55,466 nucleotides of DNA from Sporichthyaceae bacterium (GCA_036493475.1 DASXPS010000116.1:1-55466); one strand, 5' to 3'; counted from the first letter of the stretch, positions 44,226 through 54,008 are shown. The notes: a model not told the origin generated them from the sequence alone. Made by a program: numbers and translations.

Positions 44226-45144
44226 ACCGGTTGAGCCGGAGCCGCACGAGCCGATGGAGTCACTACCTCCGCGGCCGCTGCAGCGCCGTACCGTCCGTCG
44301 AGAGGAAGAGTTGCCCCCGGAGATCCCGCCCGCCGAGCGCAACGAGATCGGGCGCTCGTCCAGCCTGCTGCGCGAACTGCCGATCCTGGTGTTCGTCGCG
44401 CTCGCGCTGGCCCTGCTGATCAAGACCTTTTTGGTGCAGGCCTTCTTCATCCCGTCGGACTCCATGCAGAACACGCTGCTGGAGGGTGACCGGGTGCTGG
44501 TCAACAAGTTCTCCTCGCACTTCGGCAACCCGAAGCGTGGCGAGGTCATCGTGTTCCGCGACCCCGGCACCTGGCTGGGTGAGGACCGCCCGCAGCGCAC
44601 CGGCAACCCGGTGCTGCGCAGCTTCAAGGACGTGTTCGTGTTCGTCGGCCTGCTGCCCTCGGACAACGAGAAGGACCTGATCAAGCGGGTCGTCGGCGTG
44701 CCCGGCGACCGCGTCGCCTGCTGCACCAACGGCAAGGTCACTGTCAACGGCATCCCGTTGGACGAGCCCTACCTGTACCGCGACCCGGTCACCGGCAAGC
44801 AGAACGCTCCCTCCGAGCGATCATTCAGCGTCACCGTGCCGCCGAACCGGCTGTGGGTGATGGGCGACCACCGCGAGGTCTCCGCGGACTCCCGGTTGCA
44901 CATGAACGAGCCGGGCAACGGCACCATCGCCGAGGACCGGGTGGTGGGTCGCGCGTTCGTGCTGGTCTGGCCGCTGTCGCGGTGGTCCACGTTGCCGGTG
45001 CCGGCCACCTTCAAGCGCAAGGAACTCGACGGCGCCGCGCTGGCCACGTCGGCGCTCGGCGTGGGCGCACTGCTGCCGGTGGCGTTGATCCGGCGACGGC
45101 GCGGCTCGCGGCGGCCGGAGGACCTGCCCGACCTCGCCGTCTGA
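44203..45144 (+). CDS. lepB: Signal peptidase I, copy 2
   Basis: A 313-aa paralogue of copy 1. After a Pro/Glu-rich start, a membrane helix (LPILVFVALALALLIKTFLV) leads into SDSMQNTLLEGDRVLVNKF (catalytic Ser) and IKRVVGVPGD (Lys). WVMGDHREVSADSR follows. Unlike copy 1 it ends with a second hydrophobic segment (LATSALGVGALLPVALI) and a positively charged tail, so both ends face the cytoplasm. The start lies inside copy 1, and rnhB follows after 3 nt. Confidence 0.95.
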   Translation: MDVPPVTEPVEPEPHEPMESLPPRPLQRRTVRREEELPPEIPPAERNEIGRSSSLLRELPILVFVALALALLIKTFLVQAFFIPSDSMQNTLLEGDRVLVNKFSSHFGNPKRGEVIVFRDPGTWLGEDRPQRTGNPVLRSFKDVFVFVGLLPSDNEKDLIKRVVGVPGDRVACCTNGKVTVNGIPLDEPYLYRDPVTGKQNAPSERSFSVTVPPNRLWVMGDHREVSADSRLHMNEPGNGTIAEDRVVGRAFVLVWPLSRWSTLPVPATFKRKELDGAALATSALGVGALLPVALIRRRRGSRRPEDLPDLAV

Positions 45145-45147
45145 GCA

Positions 45148-45840
45148 ATGCGACCGCGTCGTCTGACCGTCCGCGCGGACGGTGACCTCTATGGATACGA
45201 GCGCGCCCTGGCCCGCAGCGGCCTGGCGCCGGTGGCCGGTGCCGATGAGGCCGGCCGCGGCGCCTGCGCCGGGCCGCTGGTGGCCGCCGCGGTGATTTTG
45301 GCGCCGGGCAAGCGGGGCGAGATTCCCGGCCTGGCCGACTCCAAACTGCTCACTCCGGCCGCGCGCGAGGTTGTGTACGCGCAGGTGATGAAGCGGGCGC
45401 TGGCGGTGGGCACGGTGATCGTGCCGCCGGGTGAGATCGACCGGGTGGGCCTGCACCGCAGCAACATCGCCGCGTTGCGCCGGGCACTTGTCCGGCTGAC
45501 CATCCCCGCCTCGTACGTGCTCACCGACGGCTTCGCGGTCAGCGGGTTGGGCGTGCCGGGGCTCGCCGTGTGGAAGGGCGACCAGGTGGCCGGGTGCATC
45601 GCGGCGGCCTCGGTCGTTGCCAAGGTGACCAGGGATCGACTGATGTGCGCCTTGGACGTCGAGCACCCGGACTACGGGTTCGCGGCGCACAAGGGATACA
45701 TCACCCCCGAGCACACCGCCGCGTTGGCGCAGCATGGACCCTGCGCGCACCATCGGTTCTCCTACGTCAACGTGGCGGCGGTGGCCGGGCGCACGGTAGT
45801 GGGCGTGCTCGGGGAGAATGTGGGCACGGAGCCGGAGTGA
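45148..45840 (+). CDS. rnhB: Ribonuclease HII
   Basis: A 230-aa nuclease that cuts RNA in RNA-DNA hybrids and at single ribonucleotides. VAGADEAGRGACAGPLVAAA carries the DEAGRG active site. DSKLLTPAAR, VLTDGFAV (third Asp) and HPDYGFAAHKGY (fourth acidic residue region) are conserved. The ATG is 3 nt after lepB2. It is followed by the tiny ORF and the DUF2469 gene, a lepB-rnhB-DUF2469-yraN order I recall from other actinobacteria. Confidence 0.96.
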   Translation: MRPRRLTVRADGDLYGYERALARSGLAPVAGADEAGRGACAGPLVAAAVILAPGKRGEIPGLADSKLLTPAAREVVYAQVMKRALAVGTVIVPPGEIDRVGLHRSNIAALRRALVRLTIPASYVLTDGFAVSGLGVPGLAVWKGDQVAGCIAAASVVAKVTRDRLMCALDVEHPDYGFAAHKGYITPEHTAALAQHGPCAHHRFSYVNVAAVAGRTVVGVLGENVGTEPE

Positions 45841-45850
45841 GGGGCGGGGG

Positions 45851-45934
45851 ATGAGCGAGCGCAGCGAGCTCATCAATCAGCACAGGGGAAACGTGGTTCC
45901 CCAGCCGCACGAGCGCGGGGAGGTACGCCGATGA
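45851..45934 (+). CDS. Possible 27-codon leader ORF coupled to the DUF2469 gene
   Basis: An ATG at 45851, preceded by a GGGGCGGGGG run, opens 27 codons (MSERSELINQHRG...RGEVRR) ending TGA at 45932-45934. That TGA overlaps the DUF2469 ATG (45931-45933) as ATGA, the coupling used by real operon neighbours here. The first 25 bases also form the inverted repeat GATGAGC...GCTCATC, an SERSE-type sequence often seen near actinobacterial gene starts. It may be a leader peptide or only a repeat with a start codon. Confidence 0.4.
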   Translation: MSERSELINQHRGNVVPQPHERGEVRR

Positions 45935-46239
45935 GCGCCGAGGATCTCGAGAAGTACGAGACCGAGATGGAGCTCCAGCTTTACAAGGAGTACCGCGACG
46001 TCGTCGGCCTGTTCGCCTACGTGGTGGAGACCGAGCGACGGTTCTACCTGACCAACAACGTGGACCTGCAGGTGCGCTCGGAGGCCGGGGAGACCTACTT
46101 CGAGGTGACCATGACTGATGCCTGGGTGTGGGACATGTACCGCCCGGCGCGGTTCGTGAAGAACGTCAAGGTGGTCACCTTCAAGGACGTCAACGTCGAG
46201 GAGCTGACCAAATCGGATCTGAAGCTCCCGGAGAACTGA
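45931..46239 (+). CDS. DUF2469-family protein
   Basis: A 102-aa acidic protein restricted to actinobacteria as far as I know, highly conserved there: MSAEDLEKYETEMELQLYKE at the start and YLTNNVDLQVRSE, TDAWVWDMYRPARFVKNVKV after it. No membrane segment or known catalytic motif. GGGAGG lies 7 nt upstream of the ATG, inside the 27-codon ORF. Always near rnhB and yraN (recalled synteny). The function is not known. Confidence 0.9.
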   Translation: MSAEDLEKYETEMELQLYKEYRDVVGLFAYVVETERRFYLTNNVDLQVRSEAGETYFEVTMTDAWVWDMYRPARFVKNVKVVTFKDVNVEELTKSDLKLPEN

Positions 46240-46244
46240 GCCGC

Positions 46245-46253
46245 TTGTCCACA
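46245..46253 (+). promoter_or_regulatory. Isolated DnaA-box-like sequence
   Basis: TTGTCCACA, a perfect match to the actinobacterial DnaA box, in the DUF2469-yraN gap and followed by GGATAACCC. A single box is not an origin. It could be chance or a DnaA titration or regulatory site. Confidence 0.4.
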
Positions 46254-46317
46254 GGGCGCGGATAACCCTGCGCCGCACCCCCGTCCCCGAGCAGGCTGCG
46301 CGGCGGAGGTGGTGGCC

Positions 46318-46680
46318 GTGCGGGCCAAGGACGAGTTGGGCAGGTACGGGGAACAGCTCGCCGCGAAGTACCTGACCGAGGCCGGTTTCCAGGTGCTGGG
46401 GCGTAACTGGCGCTGTCCGGCGGGGGAGATCGACCTGATCGCCCGGGAGGGCTCGGTGTTGGTCGTGTGCGAGGTGAAGACCCGTCGCGACGACACCTAC
46501 GGTGGCCCGTTCGCGGCGGTCACCGCGGCCAAGCTGGGTCGCCTGCGCCGGTTGGCCGCCAGTTGGTTGGCCGAACACGACGAGGCATCCGGGGCCGCCG
46601 AGGTGCGGGTGGACGTGATCGGGGTGTGGGCCGGGCGGGCGGGCGGCATCCGGGTCGAGCACCTGCGCGGTGTCCTGTGA
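46318..46680 (+). CDS. UPF0102 (YraN) family protein
   Basis: A 120-aa putative nuclease of the restriction-endonuclease-like fold. GRYGEQLAAKYLTEAGFQVL, the metal-site block AGEIDLIARE (Asp) and VVCEVKTRR (ExK) are the family signature. I prefer the GTG at 46318, which has GGAGG 8 nt upstream; GTGs at 46309 and 46312 are too close to it. Encoded directly before comM, in the usual order. Its biological role is not established. Confidence 0.9.
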   Translation: MRAKDELGRYGEQLAAKYLTEAGFQVLGRNWRCPAGEIDLIAREGSVLVVCEVKTRRDDTYGGPFAAVTAAKLGRLRRLAASWLAEHDEASGAAEVRVDVIGVWAGRAGGIRVEHLRGVL

Positions 46681-46696
46681 TGGGCAGGGTCCGCTG

Positions 46697-48241
46697 ATGG
46701 GGCTCGGGCGCAGTTGGTCGGTGGCGCTGACCGGGGTCACCGGGCGGTTGGTGTCCGTGGAGGCCGACGTCGGCAACGGGTTGCCGTCGTTCGCGTTGAT
46801 CGGGCTGCCGGACACCGCGCTGTCCGAGGCCCGGGAGCGCGTGCGGGCCGCGGTGACGAACAGCGAAGAGAACTGGCCCAAGCAGAAAATCACCGTGTCC
46901 ATGTCCCCGGCCGATCTGCGCAAATCCGGGGCGGGCTTCGATCTGGTGCTGGCGCTGGTGGTGTTGGCGGCCGCCGCGCGGGTGCCGCAGGAGGCGCTGG
47001 CCGACCTGGCGGTGCTGGGCGAGCTCGGGCTGGACGGATCGGTGCGCGGACTGCGCGGCGTGCTGCCCGCGGTGGCCACGGCGTCCCGCGCCGGGTTGGG
47101 CCGGGTGCTGGTGCCGCGGACGAACGCGACCGAGGCGGCCCTCGTCCCCGACGTCGAGGTGCTCGCGGTGTCCTCGCTGCGCGAGGCGTTGGCGTTGCTG
47201 CGCGGCGAAGAGGTGCCCGAGCAACTCCAGCTGGAGGTGCCGACCCGGCGCCCGGACGCGCGGCGGCCGCAGCTGGATCTGGCCGAGGTGCGCGGCCAAT
47301 TGGAGGCACGCCGGGCGCTGGAGGTGGCCGCGGCGGGCGGCCATCACGTGTTCCTGCACGGCAGCCCCGGTGTCGGCAAGACCATGTTGGCCGAGCGGCT
47401 GTCCGGGCTGCTGCCCCCGCTGACCCGGCGGGATGCCCTGGCGGTCACCGAGATTCACTCGGTGGCGGGTTTGTTGCCCGCCGACGTCCCGCTGATCAGC
47501 AGCCCGCCCTACCTCCAGCCCCATCATTCGGCGACCCAGGCCGCGATCGTCGGCGGCGGGTCGCGGGAGATTCGACCGGGCGCCATCTCGTTGGCACACC
47601 GGGGGGTGCTGTTCCTGGACGAGGCCACGGAGTTCCGCGGCGGGGTGCTGGACAGCCTGCGTGGGCCGATGGAGAGCGGTGAGGTGGTGATCTTCCGCTC
47701 CGGGCTGACCGCCTGTTTCCCTGCCGACTTCCTGCTGGTGCTGGCCGCGAACCCGTGCCCGTGTGGGCGCGCCGGCCTCGGCGCCGGGGCGGCCTGCACC
47801 TGCAGCTCGATCGTGCGCCGTCGCTACCTGGGACGGCTGTCCCGGCCGTTGCTGGACCGGGTCGACATCCAGGTGATGGTGGATCGGCCCAGTCGTGCCG
47901 AACTATTGGCCGGTAGCGATGGGGAGAGCACCGCGGTCGTGGCGGACCGGGTCAGGTTGGCCCGGGCACGCAGCGCGCACCGACTGGCCGGCACGCCGTG
48001 GACCTTGAACGCGCACCTGCCCAGCCGGCTGCTGCGCGCACGACTGCGCACCGAGGAGCCGGCCACCCGGATCGTGGAGGCGGCGCTGGACCGCGGCACG
48101 TTGACCGCCCGCGGTCTGGATCGGGTGCTGCGGGTGGCCTGGACGTTGGCGGATCTGGCCGGCCGGGATCGACCGGGGGTGGACGAGTTGGGTGCGGCGT
48201 TGGCGCTGCGCGCCGGGTGGCAATCGGGGTGGGCGGCATGA
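46697..48241 (+). CDS. comM: YifB/ComM-family Mg-chelatase-like ATPase
   Basis: A 514-aa AAA+ protein. It has an N-terminal ChlI-like domain (MGLGRSWSVALTGVTGRLVS, FALIGLPDTALSEARERVRA), Walker A HGSPGVGKTM, Walker B VLFLDEATEF, and LAANPCPCGRAG with clustered Cys. In naturally competent bacteria ComM is a branch-migration helicase during transformation (family knowledge). I chose the ATG at 46697, with AGGG upstream; the frame opens 9 codons earlier inside yraN. It overlaps dprA by 4 nt. Confidence 0.93.
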   Translation: MGLGRSWSVALTGVTGRLVSVEADVGNGLPSFALIGLPDTALSEARERVRAAVTNSEENWPKQKITVSMSPADLRKSGAGFDLVLALVVLAAAARVPQEALADLAVLGELGLDGSVRGLRGVLPAVATASRAGLGRVLVPRTNATEAALVPDVEVLAVSSLREALALLRGEEVPEQLQLEVPTRRPDARRPQLDLAEVRGQLEARRALEVAAAGGHHVFLHGSPGVGKTMLAERLSGLLPPLTRRDALAVTEIHSVAGLLPADVPLISSPPYLQPHHSATQAAIVGGGSREIRPGAISLAHRGVLFLDEATEFRGGVLDSLRGPMESGEVVIFRSGLTACFPADFLLVLAANPCPCGRAGLGAGAACTCSSIVRRRYLGRLSRPLLDRVDIQVMVDRPSRAELLAGSDGESTAVVADRVRLARARSAHRLAGTPWTLNAHLPSRLLRARLRTEEPATRIVEAALDRGTLTARGLDRVLRVAWTLADLAGRDRPGVDELGAALALRAGWQSGWAA

Positions 48242-49350
48242 ACTCCGAACAACGAGCGGCGCGGGCGTTGCTCGCCCGGATCGCCGAACCCGCCGAGCCA
48301 CGGTTGGGGGTACTGCTCGACGCCCTGGGCGCGGTCGAGGTGGTGGCCGCGATCCGCGCCGGTCGTACCGAGATCCCGGGTGCGGCGGCCATGCGGGTAC
48401 GACTGGCCGGACTGGACGGCCACGCCGAACTGGAAGCGGGAACCCGGCGCGGGCTGCGCTGGATCTGTCCCGGCGAACCGGAGTGGCCCGGCGGGCTGGA
48501 CGACCTCGGACCGGGCCGGCCATTCGGATTGTGGCTGCTCGGCGGCGTCGGCCTGGCCGAGCACCTGGGAAACTCCGTCGCGATGGTGGGGTCACGGGCG
48601 GCCACGCCGTACGGGACCCACGTGGCCGGTGAGTTCGGGGCGACGCTGGCCGAGTCCGGCTGGGCCGTGGTGTCCGGCGGCGCCTTCGGCATCGACGTGG
48701 CAGCTCACCGCGGCGCGCTGGCTGTCGGCGGGGCCACCGTCGCGGTGCTGGCCGGTGGTGTGGACGTGCCCTATCCCGGCGCGCACGCGGCGCTGCTGGA
48801 GCGCATCGCGGCGGAGGGAGCGGTGCTGTCGGAGGCCGCGCCCGGCGCTGCGCCGGCGCGACGGCGCTTCCTCACCCGCAACCGGATCATCGCGGCGTTG
48901 ACCCGGGGCACGGTGGTGGTGGAGGCGGCCGTGCGCAGCGGCGCGGCCACCACCGCCCGATGGGCCGATGAGCTGGGGCGAACGCTGATGGTGGTGCCCG
49001 GCCCGATCACCTCGGCGATGTCCGCGGGCAGCAATGAACTGCTGCGGTCGCGACACGCGATCCCGATCACCCGGCCCGCTGAGGTCATCGAGGCCATCGG
49101 ACGCCTCGGCGTCGACCTGGCCCCGCCGCGTGCATCCGAACTCCGCCCGCGCGACGAATTGCCCGATCGGCTGCTCGAGGTGCTCGAGGCGCTGCCCGCC
49201 CGCGGATGCGCCAGCGCCGATCGGGTGGCCCGTGAGTGCGGCGTGCCGGACGCGTTGCCCGCGCTGGGCGAACTGGCCGCACTGGCCCTCGCGGAGCGGG
49301 TGGACGGCGGTTGGCGGCTGGCCCGACAAGCGCGGAACGCCCGACATTGA
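48238..49350 (+). CDS. dprA: DNA-processing protein DprA
   Basis: A 370-aa DNA-binding protein that loads RecA on incoming single-stranded DNA. The Rossmann-like core is clear: VAMVGSRAATPYG, VSGGAFGIDVAAHRGAL, FLTRNRIIAAL (the R-N-R motif) and the helical end. A C-terminal winged helix (about residues 300-360; VARECGVPDALPALGELAAL) follows. Its ATG overlaps the comM stop, forming the comM-dprA pair seen in many actinobacteria, including species not known to be competent. Confidence 0.95.
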   Translation: MNSEQRAARALLARIAEPAEPRLGVLLDALGAVEVVAAIRAGRTEIPGAAAMRVRLAGLDGHAELEAGTRRGLRWICPGEPEWPGGLDDLGPGRPFGLWLLGGVGLAEHLGNSVAMVGSRAATPYGTHVAGEFGATLAESGWAVVSGGAFGIDVAAHRGALAVGGATVAVLAGGVDVPYPGAHAALLERIAAEGAVLSEAAPGAAPARRRFLTRNRIIAALTRGTVVVEAAVRSGAATTARWADELGRTLMVVPGPITSAMSAGSNELLRSRHAIPITRPAEVIEAIGRLGVDLAPPRASELRPRDELPDRLLEVLEALPARGCASADRVARECGVPDALPALGELAALALAERVDGGWRLARQARNARH

Positions 49351-49376
49351 GTGCACTGACGCAACATCAGTCACTC
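49349..49376. repeat. Inverted repeat between dprA and xerC
   Basis: GAGTGcACTGA (49349-49359) pairs with TCAGTCACTC (49367-49376) over 10 bp with one bulged C and a 7-base loop. It starts within the dprA stop codon. It may be a terminator or an operator of xerC. Confidence 0.55.
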
Positions 49377-49428
49377 CTGCAACGTGTCGGTGCTTGCATC
49401 TGCGGGCGCCGGCCGAGACCTTGCTGGC

Positions 49429-50379
49429 ATGGGGCAGGGGGTGGCATCGGTTGACGCGCCGACGGGCGGCGCCGTTCTGCCGGCTGCGCTGACCGAGGCA
49501 CTGGCCGCCTTCGAGGTGCATCTGCGCGCCGAGCGCGGCATGTCGCCGCACACCGTCCGCGCCTACCTCGGGGACGTCACCCGGCTGCTGCGGCACGCGG
49601 CCCGCAGCGGGGTCACCTCGCCCGATGGCTTGACCCTGCCGGTGCTGCGTCGCTGGCTGGCCGCCGAGCGCACCACCCGGCACGCCGACGCCACCATCGC
49701 CCGGCGGGCCGCCGCCACCCGCACGTTCACCGAGCACGCGGCGCGCACCGGGCTCGCCCGGCTGGACGCCGGCGCCGGGCTGGTCAGCCCGCGGGTTAGG
49801 CACAAACTGCCCGGCGTGCTGACCCGCGACCAGGCCGCCGCGCTGGTGGAGGTGCCCGCGGAGCACGACGGCCCGATCGGGCTACGCGACCGCGCGGTGC
49901 TGGAACTGCTCTACGCCACCGGGTTGCGGGTCGGGGAACTCGTGGGGCTCGACATCGATGATCTGGACCTCGACCGTCGGGTGCTGCGGGCCATGGGCAA
50001 GGGCGCCAAGCAGCGCACCGTCCCGTTCGGCGAACCCGCCCGAGCCGCCGTGCTGACCTGGTTGATCGATGCCCGCCCGGCGCTGGCCCGCCCGGACAGC
50101 GGGCCCGCGGTGTTCCTGGGCGCGCGCGGCGGGCGGCTGGGTCAACGCGCGGTGCGCGACCTGGTCGGCGCGCACCTGCGGCAGGTACCCCGGGCCCCGG
50201 TGCTGGGTCCACACGGGCTGCGGCACAGCGCGGCCACCCACCTGCTGGAGGGCGGGGCCGACCTGCGCAGCGTGCAGGAACTGCTCGGCCACGCCACGCT
50301 GACCTCAACCCAGCTCTACACCCACGTGTCGGTGGAGCGGCTGCGGGCCTCGTTCGAATCGGCGCATCCCCGTGCCTGA
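49429..50379 (+). CDS. xerC: Site-specific tyrosine recombinase XerC
   Basis: A 316-aa (from this ATG) chromosome dimer-resolution recombinase. An N-terminal SAM-like arm-binding domain ([20 protein letters not shown]) and a C-terminal catalytic domain contain [16 protein letters not shown] (Arg I), the Lys in [20 protein letters not shown] (HxxR), LGHA (His) and the nucleophile in LYTHVS. The open frame starts at GTG 49384, and GTG 49441 is also possible; none has a clear Shine-Dalgarno sequence. No integrase context is present: it sits in the fixed comM-dprA-xerC-whiG order, so it is housekeeping XerC. It overlaps whiG by 8 nt. Confidence 0.92.
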   Translation: MGQGVASVDAPTGGAVLPAALTEALAAFEVHLRAERGMSPHTVRAYLGDVTRLLRHAARSGVTSPDGLTLPVLRRWLAAERTTRHADATIARRAAATRTFTEHAARTGLARLDAGAGLVSPRVRHKLPGVLTRDQAAALVEVPAEHDGPIGLRDRAVLELLYATGLRVGELVGLDIDDLDLDRRVLRAMGKGAKQRTVPFGEPARAAVLTWLIDARPALARPDSGPAVFLGARGGRLGQRAVRDLVGAHLRQVPRAPVLGPHGLRHSAATHLLEGGADLRSVQELLGHATLTSTQLYTHVSVERLRASFESAHPRA

Positions 50380-51133
50380 GCCGATCGAGACCCTGTGGTC
50401 GCACTACAAGGACTCCGGTGCGGAGGACCTGCGGGAACGGCTGATCCTGCACTACTCCCCGTTGGTCAAGTTCGTTGCGGGGCGCGTCGCGGCGGGGCTG
50501 CCGCGCACCGTGGACCCCGCGGACTGCATCTCGTTCGGCATGTTCGGCCTCATCGATGCGGTGGCCAAGTTCGACCCGACCCGCGGCATCCGCTTCGAGC
50601 CGTATGCGATCGGGCGCATCCGCGGCGCGATCCTCGACGAACTGCGTGCGCTGGACTGGATCCCCCGCTCGATCCGGGCCAAGGCCCGCGCGCTGGAGCG
50701 TGCCTACGCCGCCGTCGAGACCCGCCTGGGCCGTACCCCGACCGAGCCCGAACTGGCCGGCGAGCTCGGTATCGCCACCTCCGAGCTGCACCAGCTGTTC
50801 GGGCAGGTGTCCACGCTCAACGTGTTGGCGCTGGACGAGCTGCTCGGTGCGGTGGATGACACCCCCGGCGCGCCGAACCTGGGCGACACCCTGCACGACC
50901 CGGGCACCCCGGACCCGGCTGCCGTCTTCGAGTCGCTGGAGACCCGACAGTTGCTCGCCGATGCGGTGAGCGCGCTGGCGCAGCGCGAACAAATGCTGGT
51001 CCGGCTGTACTACTTCGAGGGCTTCACGTTGGCCGAGATCGGCAAGGTGCTCGGCGTGACGGAGAGCCGGGTCAGTCAGATGCACTCCAAGGCCGTCCTG
51101 GCCCTGCGAACCCGTCTCGCCGCCATGTCATAG
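50372..51133 (+). CDS. whiG: RNA polymerase sigma factor WhiG/FliA type
   Basis: A 253-aa sigma-28-type factor with regions 2, 3 and 4: [38 protein letters not shown] (region 2.4 area), [36 protein letters not shown] (region 3) and the region 4 helix-turn-helix [20 protein letters not shown]. In Streptomyces WhiG commits aerial hyphae to sporulation; in flagellated bacteria and motile actinobacteria the same factor runs flagellar genes. Which applies here cannot be told. GTG start, overlapping xerC. It is encoded just before rpsB, as in Streptomyces (recalled). Confidence 0.95.
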   Translation: MPEPIETLWSHYKDSGAEDLRERLILHYSPLVKFVAGRVAAGLPRTVDPADCISFGMFGLIDAVAKFDPTRGIRFEPYAIGRIRGAILDELRALDWIPRSIRAKARALERAYAAVETRLGRTPTEPELAGELGIATSELHQLFGQVSTLNVLALDELLGAVDDTPGAPNLGDTLHDPGTPDPAAVFESLETRQLLADAVSALAQREQMLVRLYYFEGFTLAEIGKVLGVTESRVSQMHSKAVLALRTRLAAMS

Positions 51134-51241
51134 GATGCCTGCGGCGGCCCGGATCACCGGGTCGTACTTCGCACGCCCCCCGGCGCCCGACGAGTTCGGG
51201 TCTCCGGTGTGCACGCTCTCGGTCGGTCATTCCGGTGACCG
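51131..51241 (+). promoter_or_regulatory. Candidate rpsB promoter and leader hairpin
   Basis: TAGGAT (51131-51136) overlaps the whiG stop and is a good -10 with only a weak -35. It would give a leader of about 170 nt before rpsB. Within it CGGTCA/TGACCG (51224-51229 with 51236-51241) forms a hairpin, and a GCGGCG/CGCCGC pair follows. S2 leaders in many bacteria fold for autoregulation, but no consensus was verified. A small ORF in this leader looks like a shadow. Confidence 0.4.
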
Positions 51242-51310
51242 GACGGCGCGCCCGGGGCGTCAGGGCGGCGGCCGACCGGTCGCCGCGACAACCGAGAAGA
51301 GAGAACACCC

Positions 51311-52291
51311 ATGGCCGTCGTCACGATGCGCCAGCTGCTCGAAAGCGGTGTCCACTTCGGACACCAGACGCGCCGCTGGAACCCGAAGATGAAGCGCTAC
51401 ATCTTCACCGAGCGCAATGGCATCTACATCATCGATCTGCAGCAGTCGCTGTCCTACATCGACCGCGCGTTCGAATTCGTCAAGGCCACCGTCGCGCACG
51501 GCGGCTCGGTGATGTTTGTGGGCACCAAGAAGCAGGCCCAGGAGGCCATCGCCGAGCAGGCGACCCGGGTCGGCATGCCCTACGTGAACCAGCGCTGGCT
51601 GGGCGGCATGCTCACCAACTTCTCCACCGTCTACAAGCGGCTGCAGCGGCTCAAGGAACTGGAGCTGCTCGACTATGACGACGTCCCCGGTTCGGGCATG
51701 ACCAAGAAGGAACTGCTCGGTCTGCAGCGCGAGAAGGAGAAGCTGGAGAAGACTCTGGGCGGTATCCGGGAGATGTCCCGGGTGCCCAGCGCGGTGTGGA
51801 TCGTGGACACCAAGAAGGAGCACATCGCCGTCGGTGAGGCCCGGAAGCTGAACATTCCCGTGGTCGCGATCCTGGACACCAACTGCGACCCCGACGAGGT
51901 CGACTACAAGATCCCCGGCAACGACGACGCCATCCGCTCGATCAGCCTGCTCACCCGGGTGGTCGCAGACGCCGTGGCCGAAGGTCTGATGGCGCGTTCC
52001 GGTGCCGCCCGCGGGGATGAGAAGCCATCCGGGCAGGTCGCCACCGACGAGCCGCTGGCCGAGTGGGAGCGCGAGTTGCTCGTCACCGCCGACGTGACTG
52101 CGGATGCGACCACCGGTGCGGAGTCGGCTGCCTCCCCGCCGCCGGTCGAGCCTGCCGCCGAGGCTGCGCCGGAGCCTGCCGCCGAGGCTGCGCCGGAGCC
52201 CGCCGCCGAGGCTGCGCCGGAGCCCGCCGCCGAAGCCGCGCCGGAGCCTGCCGCCGAAGCTGCGCCCGAGCCCTCCGCCGACCAGGCCTGA
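51311..52291 (+). CDS. rpsB: 30S ribosomal protein S2 with repetitive C-terminal tail
   Basis: A 326-aa protein. Residues 1 to about 235 are canonical S2 ([61 protein letters not shown]). The last 60 residues are acidic and Ala/Pro-rich, with five tandem PAAEAAPE units encoded by 24-bp repeats. GAGAAGAGAGA precedes the ATG. It heads the rpsB-tsf-pyrH-frr-cdsA group. The tail parallels that of S16 in this window. Confidence 0.97.
   Translation: MAVVTMRQLLESGVHFGHQTRRWNPKMKRYIFTERNGIYIIDLQQSLSYIDRAFEFVKATVAHGGSVMFVGTKKQAQEAIAEQATRVGMPYVNQRWLGGMLTNFSTVYKRLQRLKELELLDYDDVPGSGMTKKELLGLQREKEKLEKTLGGIREMSRVPSAVWIVDTKKEHIAVGEARKLNIPVVAILDTNCDPDEVDYKIPGNDDAIRSISLLTRVVADAVAEGLMARSGAARGDEKPSGQVATDEPLAEWERELLVTADVTADATTGAESAASPPPVEPAAEAAPEPAAEAAPEPAAEAAPEPAAEAAPEPAAEAAPEPSADQA
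52151..52270 (+). repeat. Five 24-bp tandem repeats in rpsB
   Basis: Five in-frame 24-bp units (52151-52270) encode PAAEAAPE five times with only silent or C/T-level differences between copies, except a slightly altered last unit. Such arrays can change copy number by slippage. Confidence 0.92.
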
Positions 52292-52385
52292 GCACGTCGG
52301 TGGTGCGGCCCGATCGGGTCGCACCACCGCAGCGCGCGCTGACGCACAGACTGCGCCCACCCACGAGGAATGGACGAGAAGGATC

Positions 52386-53207
52386 ATGGCCGATTTCACC
52401 GCGGCAGACGTCAAGAAGCTCCGGGAGCTGACCGGCGCCGGAATGATGGACTGCAAGAAGGCGCTGGAGGAGACGAACGGCGACCTCGAAGGCGCCGTCG
52501 ACCACCTGCGCACCAAGGGTGCCGCCAAGGCCGCCAAGCGCAGCGCCGAGCGCACCGCGAACGCCGGCCTCATCGCCGCCTCGGGCAACGCTCTGATCGA
52601 GCTGAACTCCGAGACGGACTTCGTCGCGAAGAACGAGCAGTTCCAGGTGCTCGCTGACGAGATCGTGGCGCAGGCCGATTCGGCCGGCATTGGCGACCGC
52701 GAGGCGCTGCTCGCGGCGACCCTCGCGAGCGGCAAGACCGTGCGGGAGGCCATAGACGCCGCCAGCGCGGTCATCGGCGAGAAGCTCGACCTCGGTCGGG
52801 TGGCGCGCTTCGACGGGCAGGTCGAGATCTATCTGCACCGCAAGAGCAAGGACCTGCCGCCGGCCGTCGGCGTGATCGTCTCCTACGACGGGTCGGACGC
52901 CACCGCCGCCCGCGGTGCCGCCCTGCAGATCGCTTCGATGAAGCCCCTCTACGTGACCCGGGATGAGGTCCCGGCCGAGACCGTGGAGCACGAGCGGAAG
53001 ATCGCCGAGGCCACCTCCCGCGAGGAGGGCAAGCCCGAGGCCGCGCTGCCGAAGATCATCGAGGGTCGAGTGCAGGGCTTCTACAAGGACGTCGTGCTGC
53101 TCGAGCAGAATTCGGTGCAGGACAACAAGAAGTCGGTGAAGGCGGTCCTCGACGAGGCCGGCGTGACCGTCAAGGCCTTCGCGCGGCTCTCGGTCGGCGG
53201 GGCCTGA
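52386..53207 (+). CDS. tsf: Elongation factor Ts
   Basis: A 273-aa nucleotide exchange factor for EF-Tu. [20 protein letters not shown] and [20 protein letters not shown] form the UBA-like N-terminus, and [15 protein letters not shown] is the TDFV core that contacts EF-Tu. The dimerisation and C-terminal parts are normal length. AAGGA lies close before the ATG. It follows rpsB after 94 nt, in the standard order. Confidence 0.97.
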   Translation: MADFTAADVKKLRELTGAGMMDCKKALEETNGDLEGAVDHLRTKGAAKAAKRSAERTANAGLIAASGNALIELNSETDFVAKNEQFQVLADEIVAQADSAGIGDREALLAATLASGKTVREAIDAASAVIGEKLDLGRVARFDGQVEIYLHRKSKDLPPAVGVIVSYDGSDATAARGAALQIASMKPLYVTRDEVPAETVEHERKIAEATSREEGKPEAALPKIIEGRVQGFYKDVVLLEQNSVQDNKKSVKAVLDEAGVTVKAFARLSVGGA

Positions 53208-53246
53208 CCACCGCGCCCGCACCGCTGAGCACGCATGGGCAACTAA

Positions 53247-54008
<762 letters not shown>

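Noticed and set aside
49384-50379. XerC as the integrase of a mobile element
   Set aside because: No attachment site, excisionase, phage gene or tRNA is nearby, and the gene sits in the conserved dprA-whiG order.
51135-51392. An 85-codon ORF between whiG and rpsB
   Set aside because: It overlaps the rpsB start in another frame and has no homologue-like features. The region is better read as the rpsB leader.
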